From Rhodopseudomonas palustris (GTDB lineage: Bacteria > Pseudomonadota > Alphaproteobacteria > Rhizobiales > Xanthobacteraceae): a stretch of DNA of 64,000 nucleotides. The stretch's first letter is position 1, and each line of letters opens with the position of its first letter. Both the position numbers and the translations under genes were made by a program. Below, piece after piece: positions 42,981-54,415 of the stretch. The notes under the pieces are model-generated. The model was not told the origin of the DNA and made no database searches. It worked only from the letters and a program-made list of their open reading frames with translations. The DNA is taken from positions 4,774,001-4,838,000 of the forward strand of contig NZ_CP058907.1 in assembly GCF_013415845.1 (NCBI RefSeq). Reading direction: 5' to 3'.

Positions 42981-44081
42981 ATGTCGAATTCCAAGCTTTT
43001 CGAGCCCACTAAGCTCGGCCCGATCACCCTTGCCAATCGCGTCGTGATGGCGCCGCTGACCCGCAACCGCGCGGTCCCCGAGGGCCTCGTCCCGAGCCCG
43101 CTGGCGGCCGAGTATTACGGCCAGCGCGCCAGCGCCGGACTGCTGATTACCGAGGCCAGCCAGGTCTCGCAGCAGGGCCAGGGCTATCAGGACACGCCCG
43201 GCATCTACTCGCAGGCCCAGGTCGAAGGCTGGCGCAAGGTCACAGGCGAGGTGCACAAGCGCGGCGGCAAGATCTTCATCCAGCTCTGGCATGTCGGCCG
43301 GATCTCCCATGTCGACCTGCAGCCGAACCACGGCGCCCCGGTCGCGCCCTCGGCGATCCGCGCCAACACCAAGACCTTCGTGGGCGGTCAATTCGCCGAC
43401 GTCTCCGAGCCGCGCGCGCTCGAGCTCTCCGAAATCCCCGGCATCATCGAGGACTTCCGTAAAGCAGCCGCCAATGCGATCGCAGCCGGCTTCGACGGCG
43501 TCGAAATCCACGGCGCCAACGGCTATCTGCTCGACCAGTTCGCCCGCGACAGCAGCAACAAGCGCACCGACGAATATGGCGGCTCGATCCAGAACCGCGC
43601 GCGGCTGATGCTGGAAGTCGCCGCAGCGGTGGCCAAGGAGATCGGACCGGAGCGGACCGGCATCCGGATTTCGCCGGTGACCCCGGCCAACGACGTCTCC
43701 GACTCCAACCCGCAGGCGCTGTTCGACTACATCGTCGACGAACTCAACAAGCTGAAGCTGGTCTATATCCACGTCATCGAAGGCGCCACCGGCGGCCCGC
43801 GCGACATTGCGCCGTTCGACTACGCGAGTTTGCGCAAGCGCTTCAGCGGCAGCTATATCGGCAACAACGCCTACGACCTCGCGCTTGCCAACAAGCAGCT
43901 CGACGCCGGTGCGGCCGACCTGATCGCATTCGGCAAGCCGTTCATCTCGAACCCGGACCTCGTCGAGCGCCTGAAGCGGAATGCTCCCCTGAACGAGCCC
44001 GACAAGTCGACATTCTACGGCGGCGGCGCCAAGGGCTACACCGACTACCCGACGCTGGAGACGGCACAGGCTGCGCAGTAG
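42981..44081 (+). CDS. nemA: Old Yellow Enzyme family alkene reductase (NemA-like)
   Basis: A 366-aa FMN-dependent ene-reductase that reduces activated C=C bonds and often N-ethylmaleimide or nitrate esters. It has the OYE N-terminus LFEPTKLGPITLANRVVMAPLTR, the substrate-binding pair in FDGVEIHGANGYLLDQF, and the FMN region ADLIAFGKPFISNPDLVERL. The His-Asn pair that binds the carbonyl is represented by HGAN. It stands alone; a NemR-type regulator is not seen next to it. Confidence 0.92.
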   Translation: MSNSKLFEPTKLGPITLANRVVMAPLTRNRAVPEGLVPSPLAAEYYGQRASAGLLITEASQVSQQGQGYQDTPGIYSQAQVEGWRKVTGEVHKRGGKIFIQLWHVGRISHVDLQPNHGAPVAPSAIRANTKTFVGGQFADVSEPRALELSEIPGIIEDFRKAAANAIAAGFDGVEIHGANGYLLDQFARDSSNKRTDEYGGSIQNRARLMLEVAAAVAKEIGPERTGIRISPVTPANDVSDSNPQALFDYIVDELNKLKLVYIHVIEGATGGPRDIAPFDYASLRKRFSGSYIGNNAYDLALANKQLDAGAADLIAFGKPFISNPDLVERLKRNAPLNEPDKSTFYGGGAKGYTDYPTLETAQAAQ

Positions 44082-44087
44082 TTGTTA

Positions 44088-44228
44088 CCTCTCCCCGCGT
44101 GCGGGGAGAGGTCGACCGGCATCGCGTAGCGAAGCCGGTCGGGTGAGGGGGCGTTTCCACGCGGCCGAGACTCAGTGCTCGCCTCGCCCCTCACCCCAAC
44201 CCTCCCCCCGCAAGAGCGGGGCGAGGGA
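44088..44228. repeat. Intergenic palindromic repeat, family A
   Basis: Left hairpin CCTCTCCCCGC gt GCGGGGAGAGG (44088-44111) and right block CCCTCCCCCCGCAAGAGCGG pair across gcatcgcgtagcgaagccgg and gggtgaggggg / cccctcacccc. It lies between the convergent nemA and glpV genes. Confidence 0.72.
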
Positions 44229-44276
44229 GCGCGCTCACAGCGCGGCGACCTCAGCGGATCAATTCACCTTCAGCAA

Positions 44277-44306
44277 TGAAAAAGGCCGGGATCGCTCCCG
44301 GCCTTT
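44277..44306 (-). terminator. Intrinsic terminator of the glycerol operon
   Basis: On the minus strand the stem GGCCGGGAGCGATCCCGGCC is followed by TTTTTCATT, the textbook intrinsic-terminator form. The AAAGGCCGGG / CCCGGCCTTT arms are perfect. It is 30 bp past the glpV stop. A weaker T-run on the plus strand would let it also serve nemA. Confidence 0.85.
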
Positions 44307-44335
44307 CGCGTTCTTTGTTGCTTGTTCGGCGAAGC

Positions 44336-46126
<1,791 letters not shown>

Positions 46127-46198
46127 CGTTCGTTTCCTCCGTTGAGCGACACCATTCAGGTCCGGGTTGATCCCGGATCTGTTCCTCTTTCGCCGGGA

Positions 46199-46528
46199 TC
46201 AGACGGTGCGGAAGATCGCAACGGCCGAGACCAACGACAGCAGCGTGGCGAGCCACAGGCTCGACACTTCGAGTCCTTCTCCGATCGGCAGCGTCAGCAG
46301 CGGATCGGTCCCGACCACCGCGATCCAGACCAGATGGATCACCGCGGCCAGGATCAGCGACAGAAACAGCCGGTCGCCGCGCGTCGTCGGAATCCGCAGG
46401 ATGCCGACGCGCTCGACCTCGGGATCAACCACCGCGAGCCAGGTCATGGTCGCGAGCGTGCCGGCGAGCGCGACGAAGAACGCCGCGGTCGGCGAGGTCC
46501 ACGCCATCCATGCGAAGGATTCCATCAT
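46199..46528 (-). CDS. DUF2160 small membrane protein of the glycerol transporter
   Basis: A 109-aa protein with three membrane segments (SPTAAFFVALAGTLATMTWL, LFLSLILAAVIHLVWIAVVG, LWLATLLSLVSAVAIF). Members of this family lie between glpQ and glpV in rhizobial glycerol operons, as here, but their role is not known; an accessory subunit of the importer is a fair guess. It is seven bases after glpQ and starts at one of two adjacent ATGs (46528, 46525). Confidence 0.85.
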   Translation of the reverse strand: MMESFAWMAWTSPTAAFFVALAGTLATMTWLAVVDPEVERVGILRIPTTRGDRLFLSLILAAVIHLVWIAVVGTDPLLTLPIGEGLEVSSLWLATLLSLVSAVAIFRTV

Positions 46529-46535
46529 GGCCCCC

Positions 46536-47341
46536 TTACACCCGGCCGAGCGCGAAGCCGCGCGCGATGTAGTTGCGGACGAACCAGATCACCAGCGCAC
46601 CCGGAATGATGGTGAGCACGCCGGCGGCGGCGAGCAGGCCCCAATCCATGCCGGCGGCCGACACGGTGCGGGTCATCACCGCCGAGATCGGCTTGGCGTT
46701 GACCGAGGTCAGGGTGCGAGCCAGCAGCAGTTCGACCCATGAGAACATGAAGCAGAAGAACGCCGCGACGCCGATGCCCGAGGCGATCAGCGGCATCAGG
46801 ATCTTCACGAAGAACCGCGGGAACGAGTAGCCGTCGAGGAACGCGGTTTCGTCGATCTCCTTCGGCACGCCGGAGACGAAGCCCTCCAGGATCCACACCG
46901 CCAGCGGCACGTTGAACAGGCAGTGCGCCAGCGCCACCGCCCACGGCGTATCGAACAGGTTGAGCGCGGAATACAGATTGAAGAACGGCAGCGCATAGAC
47001 CGCGGCCGGCGCCATGCGGTTCGACAGCAGCCAGAAGAACAGGTGCTTGTCGCCGAGGAAGCGATAACGCGAGAAAGCGTAAGCAGCCGGCAGTGCGAAC
47101 GAGATCGACAGCACGGTGTTGATGACGACGTATTGCAGCGAGTTGATGTAGCCCGAATACCAGCTCGGATCGGTGAAGATCGTCCGGTAGTTCTCCAGCG
47201 TCGGCTGGTGCGGCCACAGCGTCATGGTCGAGACGATCTCGCCATTGGTCTTGAAGCTCATGTTGACGAGCCAATAGATCGGCAACATCAGGAACAACAG
47301 ATACAGCGCCATGACGATGCGGCGGCCGGGGATCGAATGCA

Positions 47342-47342
<1 letters not shown>
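46536..47342 (-). CDS. glpQ: Glycerol ABC transporter permease GlpQ
   Basis: A 268-aa MalG/carbohydrate-type permease with six membrane segments. The EAA coupling loop reads PKEIDETAFLDGYSFPRFFV in the usual place (about residue 175). The start is ATG 47342, sharing one base with the glpP stop (TGATG), so the two are coupled. GlpP and GlpQ form the channel. Two other starts upstream overlap glpP and are not needed. Confidence 0.92.
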
Positions 47343-48243
<901 letters not shown>

Positions 48244-48244
<1 letters not shown>

Positions 48245-49344
48245 CAGGCGACCTGCTCCAGTGAGCTGCCTTCGACGATTTCGCTGTCGGCATAGACGTG
48301 GATGCGCGACGGCTCGAACCGCAGCGCGGCTTCGTCTCCGCTGGGCGAGAAGCCATCCGGGACGCGCGCGGCGAACTTGACGTCGCCGACCCACACTGAG
48401 GCAAAGCGAATGCGCCCCAGGTCGTCGATCCGCTCGACGCGGCCCGTCATCAGGCCCGGCGCCTTGGCGGTGAGGTGGACGAATTCCGGCCGCACCCCGA
48501 TCTCGATCTTGCCGGAGGGGAGCTTGTCGTAGCTGCGGGCGAGCGGCACGCGATGGCCGGCGACCAGCGCCTCGCGCCCTTTCACCTCGGCCGGCACAAT
48601 GTTCATGCCCGGCGAGCCGATGAAATAGCCGACGAAGGTGTGGGCGGGACGTTCGAACAGTTCTTCCGGCGTGCCGCTCTGCACCACACGTCCGTCATGC
48701 ATCACCACCACGGTGTCGGCGAAGGTCAGCGCTTCGGTCTGGTCGTGGGTGACGTAGATCATCGTGAGATCCAGCGCGCGGTGCAGCGCCTTGAGCTTGG
48801 AGCGCAGCTCCCACTTCAAATGTGGGTCGATTACCGTCAGCGGCTCGTCGAACAGGATCGCAGCGACGTCGTTGCGCACCAGGCCGCGGCCGAGCGAGAT
48901 CTTCTGCTTGGCGTCGGCGGTGAGCCGCGTCGCCTTGCGGTTCAGGTTCGGCGTCAGGTCGAGAAGATCGGCGATCTCGGCGACGCGCCTCGCGATGTCC
49001 GCCTTCGGCACGCCGCGGTTCTTCAGCGGAAACGCCAGATTCTCGCGCACCGTCATGGTGTCGTAGATCACCGGAAACTGGAACACCTGCGCGATGTTGC
49101 GCTCGCGGGTGGACAGCTCGGTGACGTCCTGGCCGTCGAACAGGATCTTGCCGCGCGACGGCGTGACGATCCCCGAGATGATGTTGAGCAGCGTGGTCTT
49201 GCCACAGCCCGACGGGCCGAGCAGCGCATAGGCACCGCCCTGCCGCCAGGTCATCGACACCGGCTTCAGCGCATAGGCCTGCGGTGGCAGGTCGTCACCG
49301 ACCAGATAGGAGTGAGCAAGATCGACGAGATCGATGCGTGCCAT
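48244..49344 (-). CDS. glpT: Glycerol ABC transporter ATPase GlpT, degenerate signature motif
   Basis: A 366-aa CUT1-type ATPase with a C-terminal TOBE domain. Walker A is GPSGCGKTT (43-51), Q-loop QFPVIYD, Walker B ILFDEP and H-loop YVTHDQTEA with His200. The signature motif, normally LSGGQ, reads LTADAKQ (141-147), so its signature half is degenerate. The partner GlpS has the opposite defect (see its entry). The name follows the rhizobial glycerol importer; this is not the glycerol-3-phosphate antiporter GlpT of E. coli. Confidence 0.92.
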
Positions 49345-49356
49345 CGGGCTGTCCCC

Positions 49357-50436
49357 TCAGATCGGCTTCGGCGCGGCGACGAGGCGATCGGCCGCGTCGA
49401 ACACGAACAGATTGGCGGGGTCGAGGATGGCGTCGAGCGTCTGGCCCGGTTCGAACTCGTGGATGCCGTGCAGCACCGCGACCCAATAGTCGTCGCCGCG
49501 CTTCAGATGCACGAAGCTCTCAGAGCCGGTGATCTCGGTGACCGCCACGGTCGCCTGGAACGCATGGCGCTCCGGATCGGCGCTCTTCACCTCGATCTGA
49601 TGCGCACGGAAGCCGACGCGATAGGCGCCATCGGAAAGGCTCGCGAATACACCAGTCGCGGGCGCGGTGACGCCGCCGGAGTAATGCACGGTGCCGGCCT
49701 TCTTCTCGGCGCCGACGATGTTCAGCGGCGGATCGGAGAACACCTGCGCCACCCGCATGGTGTCGGGCTTGCGATACACCTGCGGGGTCGGCCCGACCTG
49801 CAGCGCCTGCCCCTCCCACATGCAGATGGTGCGGCCGCCGAGCAGCAGCGCTTCGGAAGGCTCGGTGGTGGCGTAAACGAAGATCGCGCCGGAGGCCTCG
49901 AAGATCTTCGGCAGCTCGGTGCGCAGTTCTTCGCGCAGTTTGTAGTCGAGATTGGCGAGCGGCTCGTCGAGCAACACCAGATCGGCACCCTTGACCAGCG
50001 CGCGGGCGATCGCGGTGCGCTGCTGCTGGCCGCCGGAAAGCTGCAACGGCGTGCGTTGCAGATACGGCTCGAGCTTGAGCAGCTTGGCCGCCTCCTGAAC
50101 GCGCTGCTCGATCTCGGCGCGCGACTTGCGCTGCACGCGCAGCGGCGAGGCGATGTTCTCGTATACGGTCAGCGACGGGTAGTTGATGAACTGCTGATAC
50201 ACCATCGCCACCGAGCGGGTGCGTACATCGGCGCCGGTGACGTCCTTGCCGTCGACCAGCACACGACCGGTGGTCGGCTTGTCGAGACCGGCGAGCAGCC
50301 GCATGATCGAGGTCTTGCCGGACAGGGTTGGTCCGAGCAGCACGCTGAGCGTACCGCGTTCCAGCGTCAGCGATACGTTGCGGATCGCCGGAACGCCGTC
50401 CAGCACCCTGGTGACATTCTCCAGGCTGACGCTCAT
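49357..50436 (-). CDS. glpS: Glycerol ABC transporter ATPase GlpS, H-loop histidine missing
   Basis: A 359-aa CUT1-type ATPase with TOBE domain. Walker A is GPTLSGKTS (35-43), signature LSGGQQQR (133-140) and Walker B LVLLDEP, all intact. The switch (H) loop reads FVYATTEPSEAL, with Thr191 where His is expected, so its own ATP site should hydrolyse poorly. The ATG at 50436 overlaps the glpD stop by four bases (ATGA). It should pair with GlpT in a heterodimer whose two ATP sites are unequal. Confidence 0.92.
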   Translation of the reverse strand: MSVSLENVTRVLDGVPAIRNVSLTLERGTLSVLLGPTLSGKTSIMRLLAGLDKPTTGRVLVDGKDVTGADVRTRSVAMVYQQFINYPSLTVYENIASPLRVQRKSRAEIEQRVQEAAKLLKLEPYLQRTPLQLSGGQQQRTAIARALVKGADLVLLDEPLANLDYKLREELRTELPKIFEASGAIFVYATTEPSEALLLGGRTICMWEGQALQVGPTPQVYRKPDTMRVAQVFSDPPLNIVGAEKKAGTVHYSGGVTAPATGVFASLSDGAYRVGFRAHQIEVKSADPERHAFQATVAVTEITGSESFVHLKRGDDYWVAVLHGIHEFEPGQTLDAILDPANLFVFDAADRLVAAPKPI

Positions 50437-51968
50437 GCCCGGCCTCCCGCTTGCTGCTGGGGCTTCTCGGCGGCGCGGTGGACGATGACCCATTCGTCGA
50501 GCGCGGCGACCGCGGCCGGTGTCAGCCGCAAACCGAGCTTGGATCGCCGCCAGACGATGTCGTCCGCGCTGCAGGCCCATTCGCGGCTCATCAGATAGCG
50601 GACCTCGGCCTCCGTCAATGTGGCGCCGAAGTCGCGGCCGAGGTCGGCCGCCGACTTGGCCGAGCCGAGCACGTCACGCGCCCGGGTGCCGTAGGCGTGC
50701 ACCAGACGCGAGGCATGCGCGGAGGCCAGGAACGGATACTCGCGCAGCAGGTCGCCGATCAGCGCCGGACCGCCGTCGACCGGGAAGTCGCCGCCGGGCA
50801 ACGGCTGATGCGCGGTCCAGCCCTGCTTGGCCGTTCCGCCCTTCAGGTAGGACGACAGCTTCTCCAGCGCCTCTTCGGCGAGCCGGCGATAAGTGGTGAT
50901 CTTGCCACCATAGATCGACAGCAGCGGCGCGCCGCCCGGGGTGTCGAGCTCGAACACGTAGTCGCGGGTCGCCGCCTTGGCTTCGCTGGCGCCGTCGTCA
51001 TACAGCGGCCGCACGCCCGAGAACGTCCACACCACATCGGCCGGCGTCACGGGCTTGGCGAAATAGCCGCTCACCGCCTTGCACAGATAATCGATTTCCT
51101 CCGGCGTCGCTTTCACCTGCGACGGATCGCCGTGATAGTCGCGGTCGGTGGTGCCGATCAGGGTGAAGTCGCCCTGATAGGGAATCGCGAACACGATGCG
51201 ACCGTCGGCATTCTGGAAGATGTAGGCGCGATCGTGGTCGTAAAGCTTACGTGTGACGATGTGCGAGCCCTGCACCAGCCGCACCTTGTAGCGGGCATCG
51301 ACCCCGGCGCCGGAGCGGAGCACGCCTTCGACCCAGGGGCCGGCGGCGTTGACCAATGCCCGCGCCTGGATCGTGCTGCGGGCGCCGCTACCAACATCTT
51401 CCAGCGTCACCTGCCAGATGCCGCCCTGCTGGCTGACCTGGACTGCGCGGGTGCGGGTGCGGATTTCGGCGCCGCGCTCGGCCGCGTCGCGTGCAGTGAG
51501 TACCACCAGCCGCGCGTCGTCGACAAAGCAATCGGAATACTCGAAGCCTTTGGTGTAGCGACCGGGGATCAGGGGCTTGCCGACTTCGTCATGCGCCAGA
51601 TCGACCGAGCGGGTCGGCGGCAGCAGCTTCCGGCCGCCAAGATAATCGTACATGAACAAGCCGAGCCGCAGCCGCCAGGCCGGACGCAGGCCGTCGTGAT
51701 GCGGCAGCACGAAACGCAGTGGCCCGATGATATGCGGCGCGATCTGCCACAGCCGCTCGCGCTCGATCAGCGCCTCGCGCACCAAACGAAACTCGAAATA
51801 TTCGAGATAGCGCAGGCCACCATGGATCAGCTTGGTCGACCACGACGAGGTGCCGCTGGCGAGGTCGTTCATCTCGCACAGGAACACGGAATGTCCGCGG
51901 CCCGCCGCATCGCGCGCGATGCCGCAGCCGTTGATCCCGCCCCCGATGATCGCGAGGTCGTACACCAT
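50433..51968 (-). CDS. glpD: Aerobic glycerol-3-phosphate dehydrogenase
   Basis: About 511 aa. An N-terminal FAD-binding fold (YDLAIIGGGINGCGIARDAAG) and the family motifs SSWSTKLIHGGLRYLE and SGVRPLYDD are present, then a C-terminal helical domain. It oxidises sn-glycerol-3-phosphate to dihydroxyacetone phosphate at the inner membrane and reduces quinone. No glycerol kinase gene lies in the window. The ATG at 51968 or a GTG at 51974 may start it; GAGGAG lies upstream. It is the first structural gene after glpR. Confidence 0.94.
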   Translation of the reverse strand: MVYDLAIIGGGINGCGIARDAAGRGHSVFLCEMNDLASGTSSWSTKLIHGGLRYLEYFEFRLVREALIERERLWQIAPHIIGPLRFVLPHHDGLRPAWRLRLGLFMYDYLGGRKLLPPTRSVDLAHDEVGKPLIPGRYTKGFEYSDCFVDDARLVVLTARDAAERGAEIRTRTRAVQVSQQGGIWQVTLEDVGSGARSTIQARALVNAAGPWVEGVLRSGAGVDARYKVRLVQGSHIVTRKLYDHDRAYIFQNADGRIVFAIPYQGDFTLIGTTDRDYHGDPSQVKATPEEIDYLCKAVSGYFAKPVTPADVVWTFSGVRPLYDDGASEAKAATRDYVFELDTPGGAPLLSIYGGKITTYRRLAEEALEKLSSYLKGGTAKQGWTAHQPLPGGDFPVDGGPALIGDLLREYPFLASAHASRLVHAYGTRARDVLGSAKSAADLGRDFGATLTEAEVRYLMSREWACSADDIVWRRSKLGLRLTPAAVAALDEWVIVHRAAEKPQQQAGGRA

Positions 51969-51992
51969 CCCCACCGACGCTCCTCACCGCAC

Positions 51993-52069
51993 TGCAGCAT
52001 TTTGCTGCAATGCACTTTCGCTTCTGTCGATTTACGCTGGAAAACGAATAAAGCACAAACCAAAACGAA
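51993..52069 (-). promoter_or_regulatory. glpD promoter region: GlpR-like operators and leader hairpin
   Basis: On the minus strand TTCGTTTT occurs twice exactly 21 bp apart (plus-strand AAAACGAA at 52041 and 52062), about two helical turns, and an inverted CTTTCGC lies at 52015-52021. GlpR of E. coli binds TTCG-centred sites of this sort. A perfect stem TGCAGCA ttt TGCTGCA (51993-52009) lies in the leader just before the glpD ribosome-binding site. The spacer 51969-52163 holds no gene. Confidence 0.5.
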
Positions 52070-52163
52070 AGCAACTGCGATCTGCAAAAGCATCGCGTTT
52101 CCCGGCGCGAAATCGCGCCCGGGCGCTGGGAGACAGGCACAACTGACGATGTGGAGAGGCGGT

Positions 52164-52961
52164 TTAGGCCGCGGACTCGTCGAGATCGGGTTTCGCCGGG
52201 AAGGCTTCGATTACCTCGATACCATTCGTATCGCAGATCGCCTGCAGCGAGGGCGGCAGCGCCCGGTCGGTGACGAAGGTCTGGATCTGGCTGAGATGGG
52301 CGATGCGCACCGGCGCGTTGCGCTCCAGCTTGGTCGAATCCGCCACCAGCATCACGCTGCGGGCATTGGCGATGATCGCCTGCGAGGCCTGGACTTCGCG
52401 ATAATCGAAATCGAGCAGCGCGCCCTCTTCGTCGATCGCCGAAGCGCCGATGATCGCGTAGTCGACCTTGAACTGGCCGATCAGGCTGGTGGCGGTGGAG
52501 CCGATCACCGCACCATCGGCACGCCGCACGGTACCGCCGGCGACGATCACCTCGATCCGCGGATGCCGGTACAGCAGCATCGCGACGTTGAGATTGTTGG
52601 TGATCACCAACAGATCCTGATGCGCCGACAGCGCGCTGGCGACCTCCTCGGTGGTGGTGCCGATGTTGATGAACAGCGAGCAGCCGTTGGGAATCTGCGC
52701 CGCCGCCGCGGCCCCGATCGCCTTCTTTTCTTCGGCGGCGACGAAGCGGCGCGCTTCATAAGCGAGGTTGGCGACGCCGGAGGCGATGATCGCGCCACCG
52801 TGGATTCGCGTCAGCGAGCGCTGGTCGCACAGATCGTTGAGATCCTTGCGAATGGTCTGTGCCGACACTTCGAAGCGCCGCACCAGATCCTCGACCATCA
52901 CCCGGCCCGAGGCGCGGGCGAGGTTGAGGATTTCAGACTGGCGATGGGTCAGAGCCGTCAC
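52164..52961 (-). CDS. glpR: DeoR-family repressor of the glycerol operon
   Basis: A 265-aa DeoR-type repressor. The N-terminal helix-turn-helix reads VMVEDLVRRFEVSAQTIRKD (about 17-36), and the C-terminal sugar-phosphate sensor domain has FINIGTTTEEVASAL and VADSTKLER. GlpR proteins are released from DNA by glycerol-3-phosphate. I place the start at GTG 52961, five bases after AAGGTG, giving the usual N-terminus VTALTHRQSEIL; a TTG at 52976 is possible. It lies 195 bp upstream of glpD on the same strand. Confidence 0.88.
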   Translation of the reverse strand: MTALTHRQSEILNLARASGRVMVEDLVRRFEVSAQTIRKDLNDLCDQRSLTRIHGGAIIASGVANLAYEARRFVAAEEKKAIGAAAAAQIPNGCSLFINIGTTTEEVASALSAHQDLLVITNNLNVAMLLYRHPRIEVIVAGGTVRRADGAVIGSTATSLIGQFKVDYAIIGASAIDEEGALLDFDYREVQASQAIIANARSVMLVADSTKLERNAPVRIAHLSQIQTFVTDRALPPSLQAICDTNGIEVIEAFPAKPDLDESAA

Positions 52962-53083
52962 GCACGCACCTTGCAACGTTGATGCGCCATGGTGCGGCTG
53001 TTCGCGCGTCAGGTCAACGCGCCGGGCGAGACGGCTGCGCTCCGTTAGCTGCAGCTCCGATGCTGCGCACTGCCGCTCCCCTG

Positions 53084-53112
53084 GTCATGCCCGGGCTCGT
53101 CCCGGGCATGAC
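53084..53112. repeat. Perfect palindrome, family C type
   Basis: GTCATGCCCGGG ctcgt CCCGGGCATGAC has perfect 12-bp arms and a 5-nt loop. It sits between the flavin reductase stop and glpR and may end the former's transcript. Confidence 0.6.
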
Positions 53113-53148
53113 GTAAGCGAAGTCCTTTGCTGGAGTTGGGAAAGCCGT

Positions 53149-53766
53149 TCAGGCCGGCCGCACCATCTCGAACATCGCGTCGGGGCGAATCTCGAAATAG
53201 TCGCCGCGCCGGCCGGCGCGCACGATCGGCCGCGCCGCAGCCGTTTGATAGACGCCGTCTTCGATCAGGCGCTTGTCGATATGCACCATCACCACTTCGC
53301 CGATCGTCAGCCAGGCATCGACCTCGACGCCATCGGCGCCCTTGAGCCGGATGATTTCCGACAGCTTGCATTCGAACGACACCGGGCTCTCGGCGACCCG
53401 CGGCGGCTTCACCAGCTCGCTCTCGAGCTTGGTGAGATTACCGAGCGAGAACTCATCGACCTCGTGCGGCACGCTGGCGGAGGTGGCATTCATCGCCTGC
53501 GCCAGATCCATCGTCACCAGATTCCAGACGAACTCACCGGTGCGCTGGATGTTGGCGACGGTGTCCTTCCAGGTGGTGGAGGAGAACCCGATCAGCGGCG
53601 GGTGGTAGTTGAAGGCGTTGAAGAAGCTGTAGGGCGCGAGGTTGACACGGCCCTCGGCGTCGCAGGACGAAATCCACCCGATCGGCCGCGGCGCGATGAT
53701 GGCGTTGAACGGGTCGTGCTTGAGGCCGTGGCCCTTCGCCGGCTGGTAGGAATGCAGATCAGTCAC
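53149..53766 (-). CDS. Flavin reductase-like domain protein
   Basis: A 205-aa protein of the DIM6/NTAB (FMN-binding split-barrel) family, with the opening PFNAIIAPRPIGWISS and the motif GRVNLAPYSFFNAFNYHPP typical of the group. It probably binds FMN; partners in the group reduce flavin for monooxygenases. The start is GTG 53766, eight bases after AAGGA. It is 17 bp downstream of the TetR gene and could be the last gene of the efflux operon. Its substrate is unknown. Confidence 0.85.
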   Translation of the reverse strand: MTDLHSYQPAKGHGLKHDPFNAIIAPRPIGWISSCDAEGRVNLAPYSFFNAFNYHPPLIGFSSTTWKDTVANIQRTGEFVWNLVTMDLAQAMNATSASVPHEVDEFSLGNLTKLESELVKPPRVAESPVSFECKLSEIIRLKGADGVEVDAWLTIGEVVMVHIDKRLIEDGVYQTAAARPIVRAGRRGDYFEIRPDAMFEMVRPA

Positions 53767-53783
53767 GCGGGATATCCTTGTTG

Positions 53784-54398
53784 TTATTGCGCGTCGGCGC
53801 GCCGGCCGGCGCCGAGCGCCGCCAGCACGAAATCGATCATGTCCTCGAGGGTCGGCCGCTCCTTGTTGAAGCTCTGCGCGATCATCTGCGGGTGGAAGAA
53901 CCGGATCATCGCGGCGCAGGTGCAGCTCGCCGCCTGCGGCACGTCAAGGACCTTGAACTCGCCGCTCGCCACGCCCTGGACGATCACCTCGCCGATCGTG
54001 CCGGTGATGAACTCCATATGGGCGATGCAGACGTCCCAGTTCTCCTCCATCGCGATCGCCACCATCTCGTGCAGCTTGGCGTCGCCGATGTAGCGTTCGC
54101 AATTCATCCGGTGCACGGTGGTGAGCAGATCGCGCAGCCGCTGCACGGCGGGACCGGGCGCGTGGACGATCGCGATCGCCGCCTGCTCGACCTCCGCCAT
54201 CAGATGCCGCGCCACGCCCTTGTGGATCGCCTTCTTCGAATCGAAGAAGCGATAGACGTTGGCCGGGCTCATCTGCAGCAGCTTGGCGATGTCGGCCACC
54301 GTGGTCTTCTGGTAGCCGATCTCACGGAACAGGCGTTCGGCCACCACCAGGATGCGGTGCCGCATGTCGGCTTCGGTATTCTCGGAAAGCAGCGTCAT
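53784..54398 (-). CDS. TetR-family regulator of the RND efflux operon
   Basis: A 204-aa regulator. Its helix-turn-helix region is TTVADIAKLLQMSPANVYRFF (about 31-51), followed by an all-helical ligand domain with cysteines at SCTCAAM. The ATG at 54398 (MTLLSENTEAD) was chosen because earlier frames overlap the RND gene. It is 17 bp downstream of the RND pump gene, in the same operon, and likely binds the palindrome at 58718 to repress the operon. Confidence 0.87.
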   Translation of the reverse strand: MTLLSENTEADMRHRILVVAERLFREIGYQKTTVADIAKLLQMSPANVYRFFDSKKAIHKGVARHLMAEVEQAAIAIVHAPGPAVQRLRDLLTTVHRMNCERYIGDAKLHEMVAIAMEENWDVCIAHMEFITGTIGEVIVQGVASGEFKVLDVPQAASCTCAAMIRFFHPQMIAQSFNKERPTLEDMIDFVLAALGAGRRADAQ

Positions 54399-54415
54399 CG
54401 GGCCAAGATATTGAA

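Noticed and set aside
601..44230. CCTCTCCCCGC-type repeats as a CRISPR array or tandem repeat
   Set aside because: The copies are spread through separate intergenic gaps and have internal palindromes; no regular repeat-spacer spacing or cas genes are seen.
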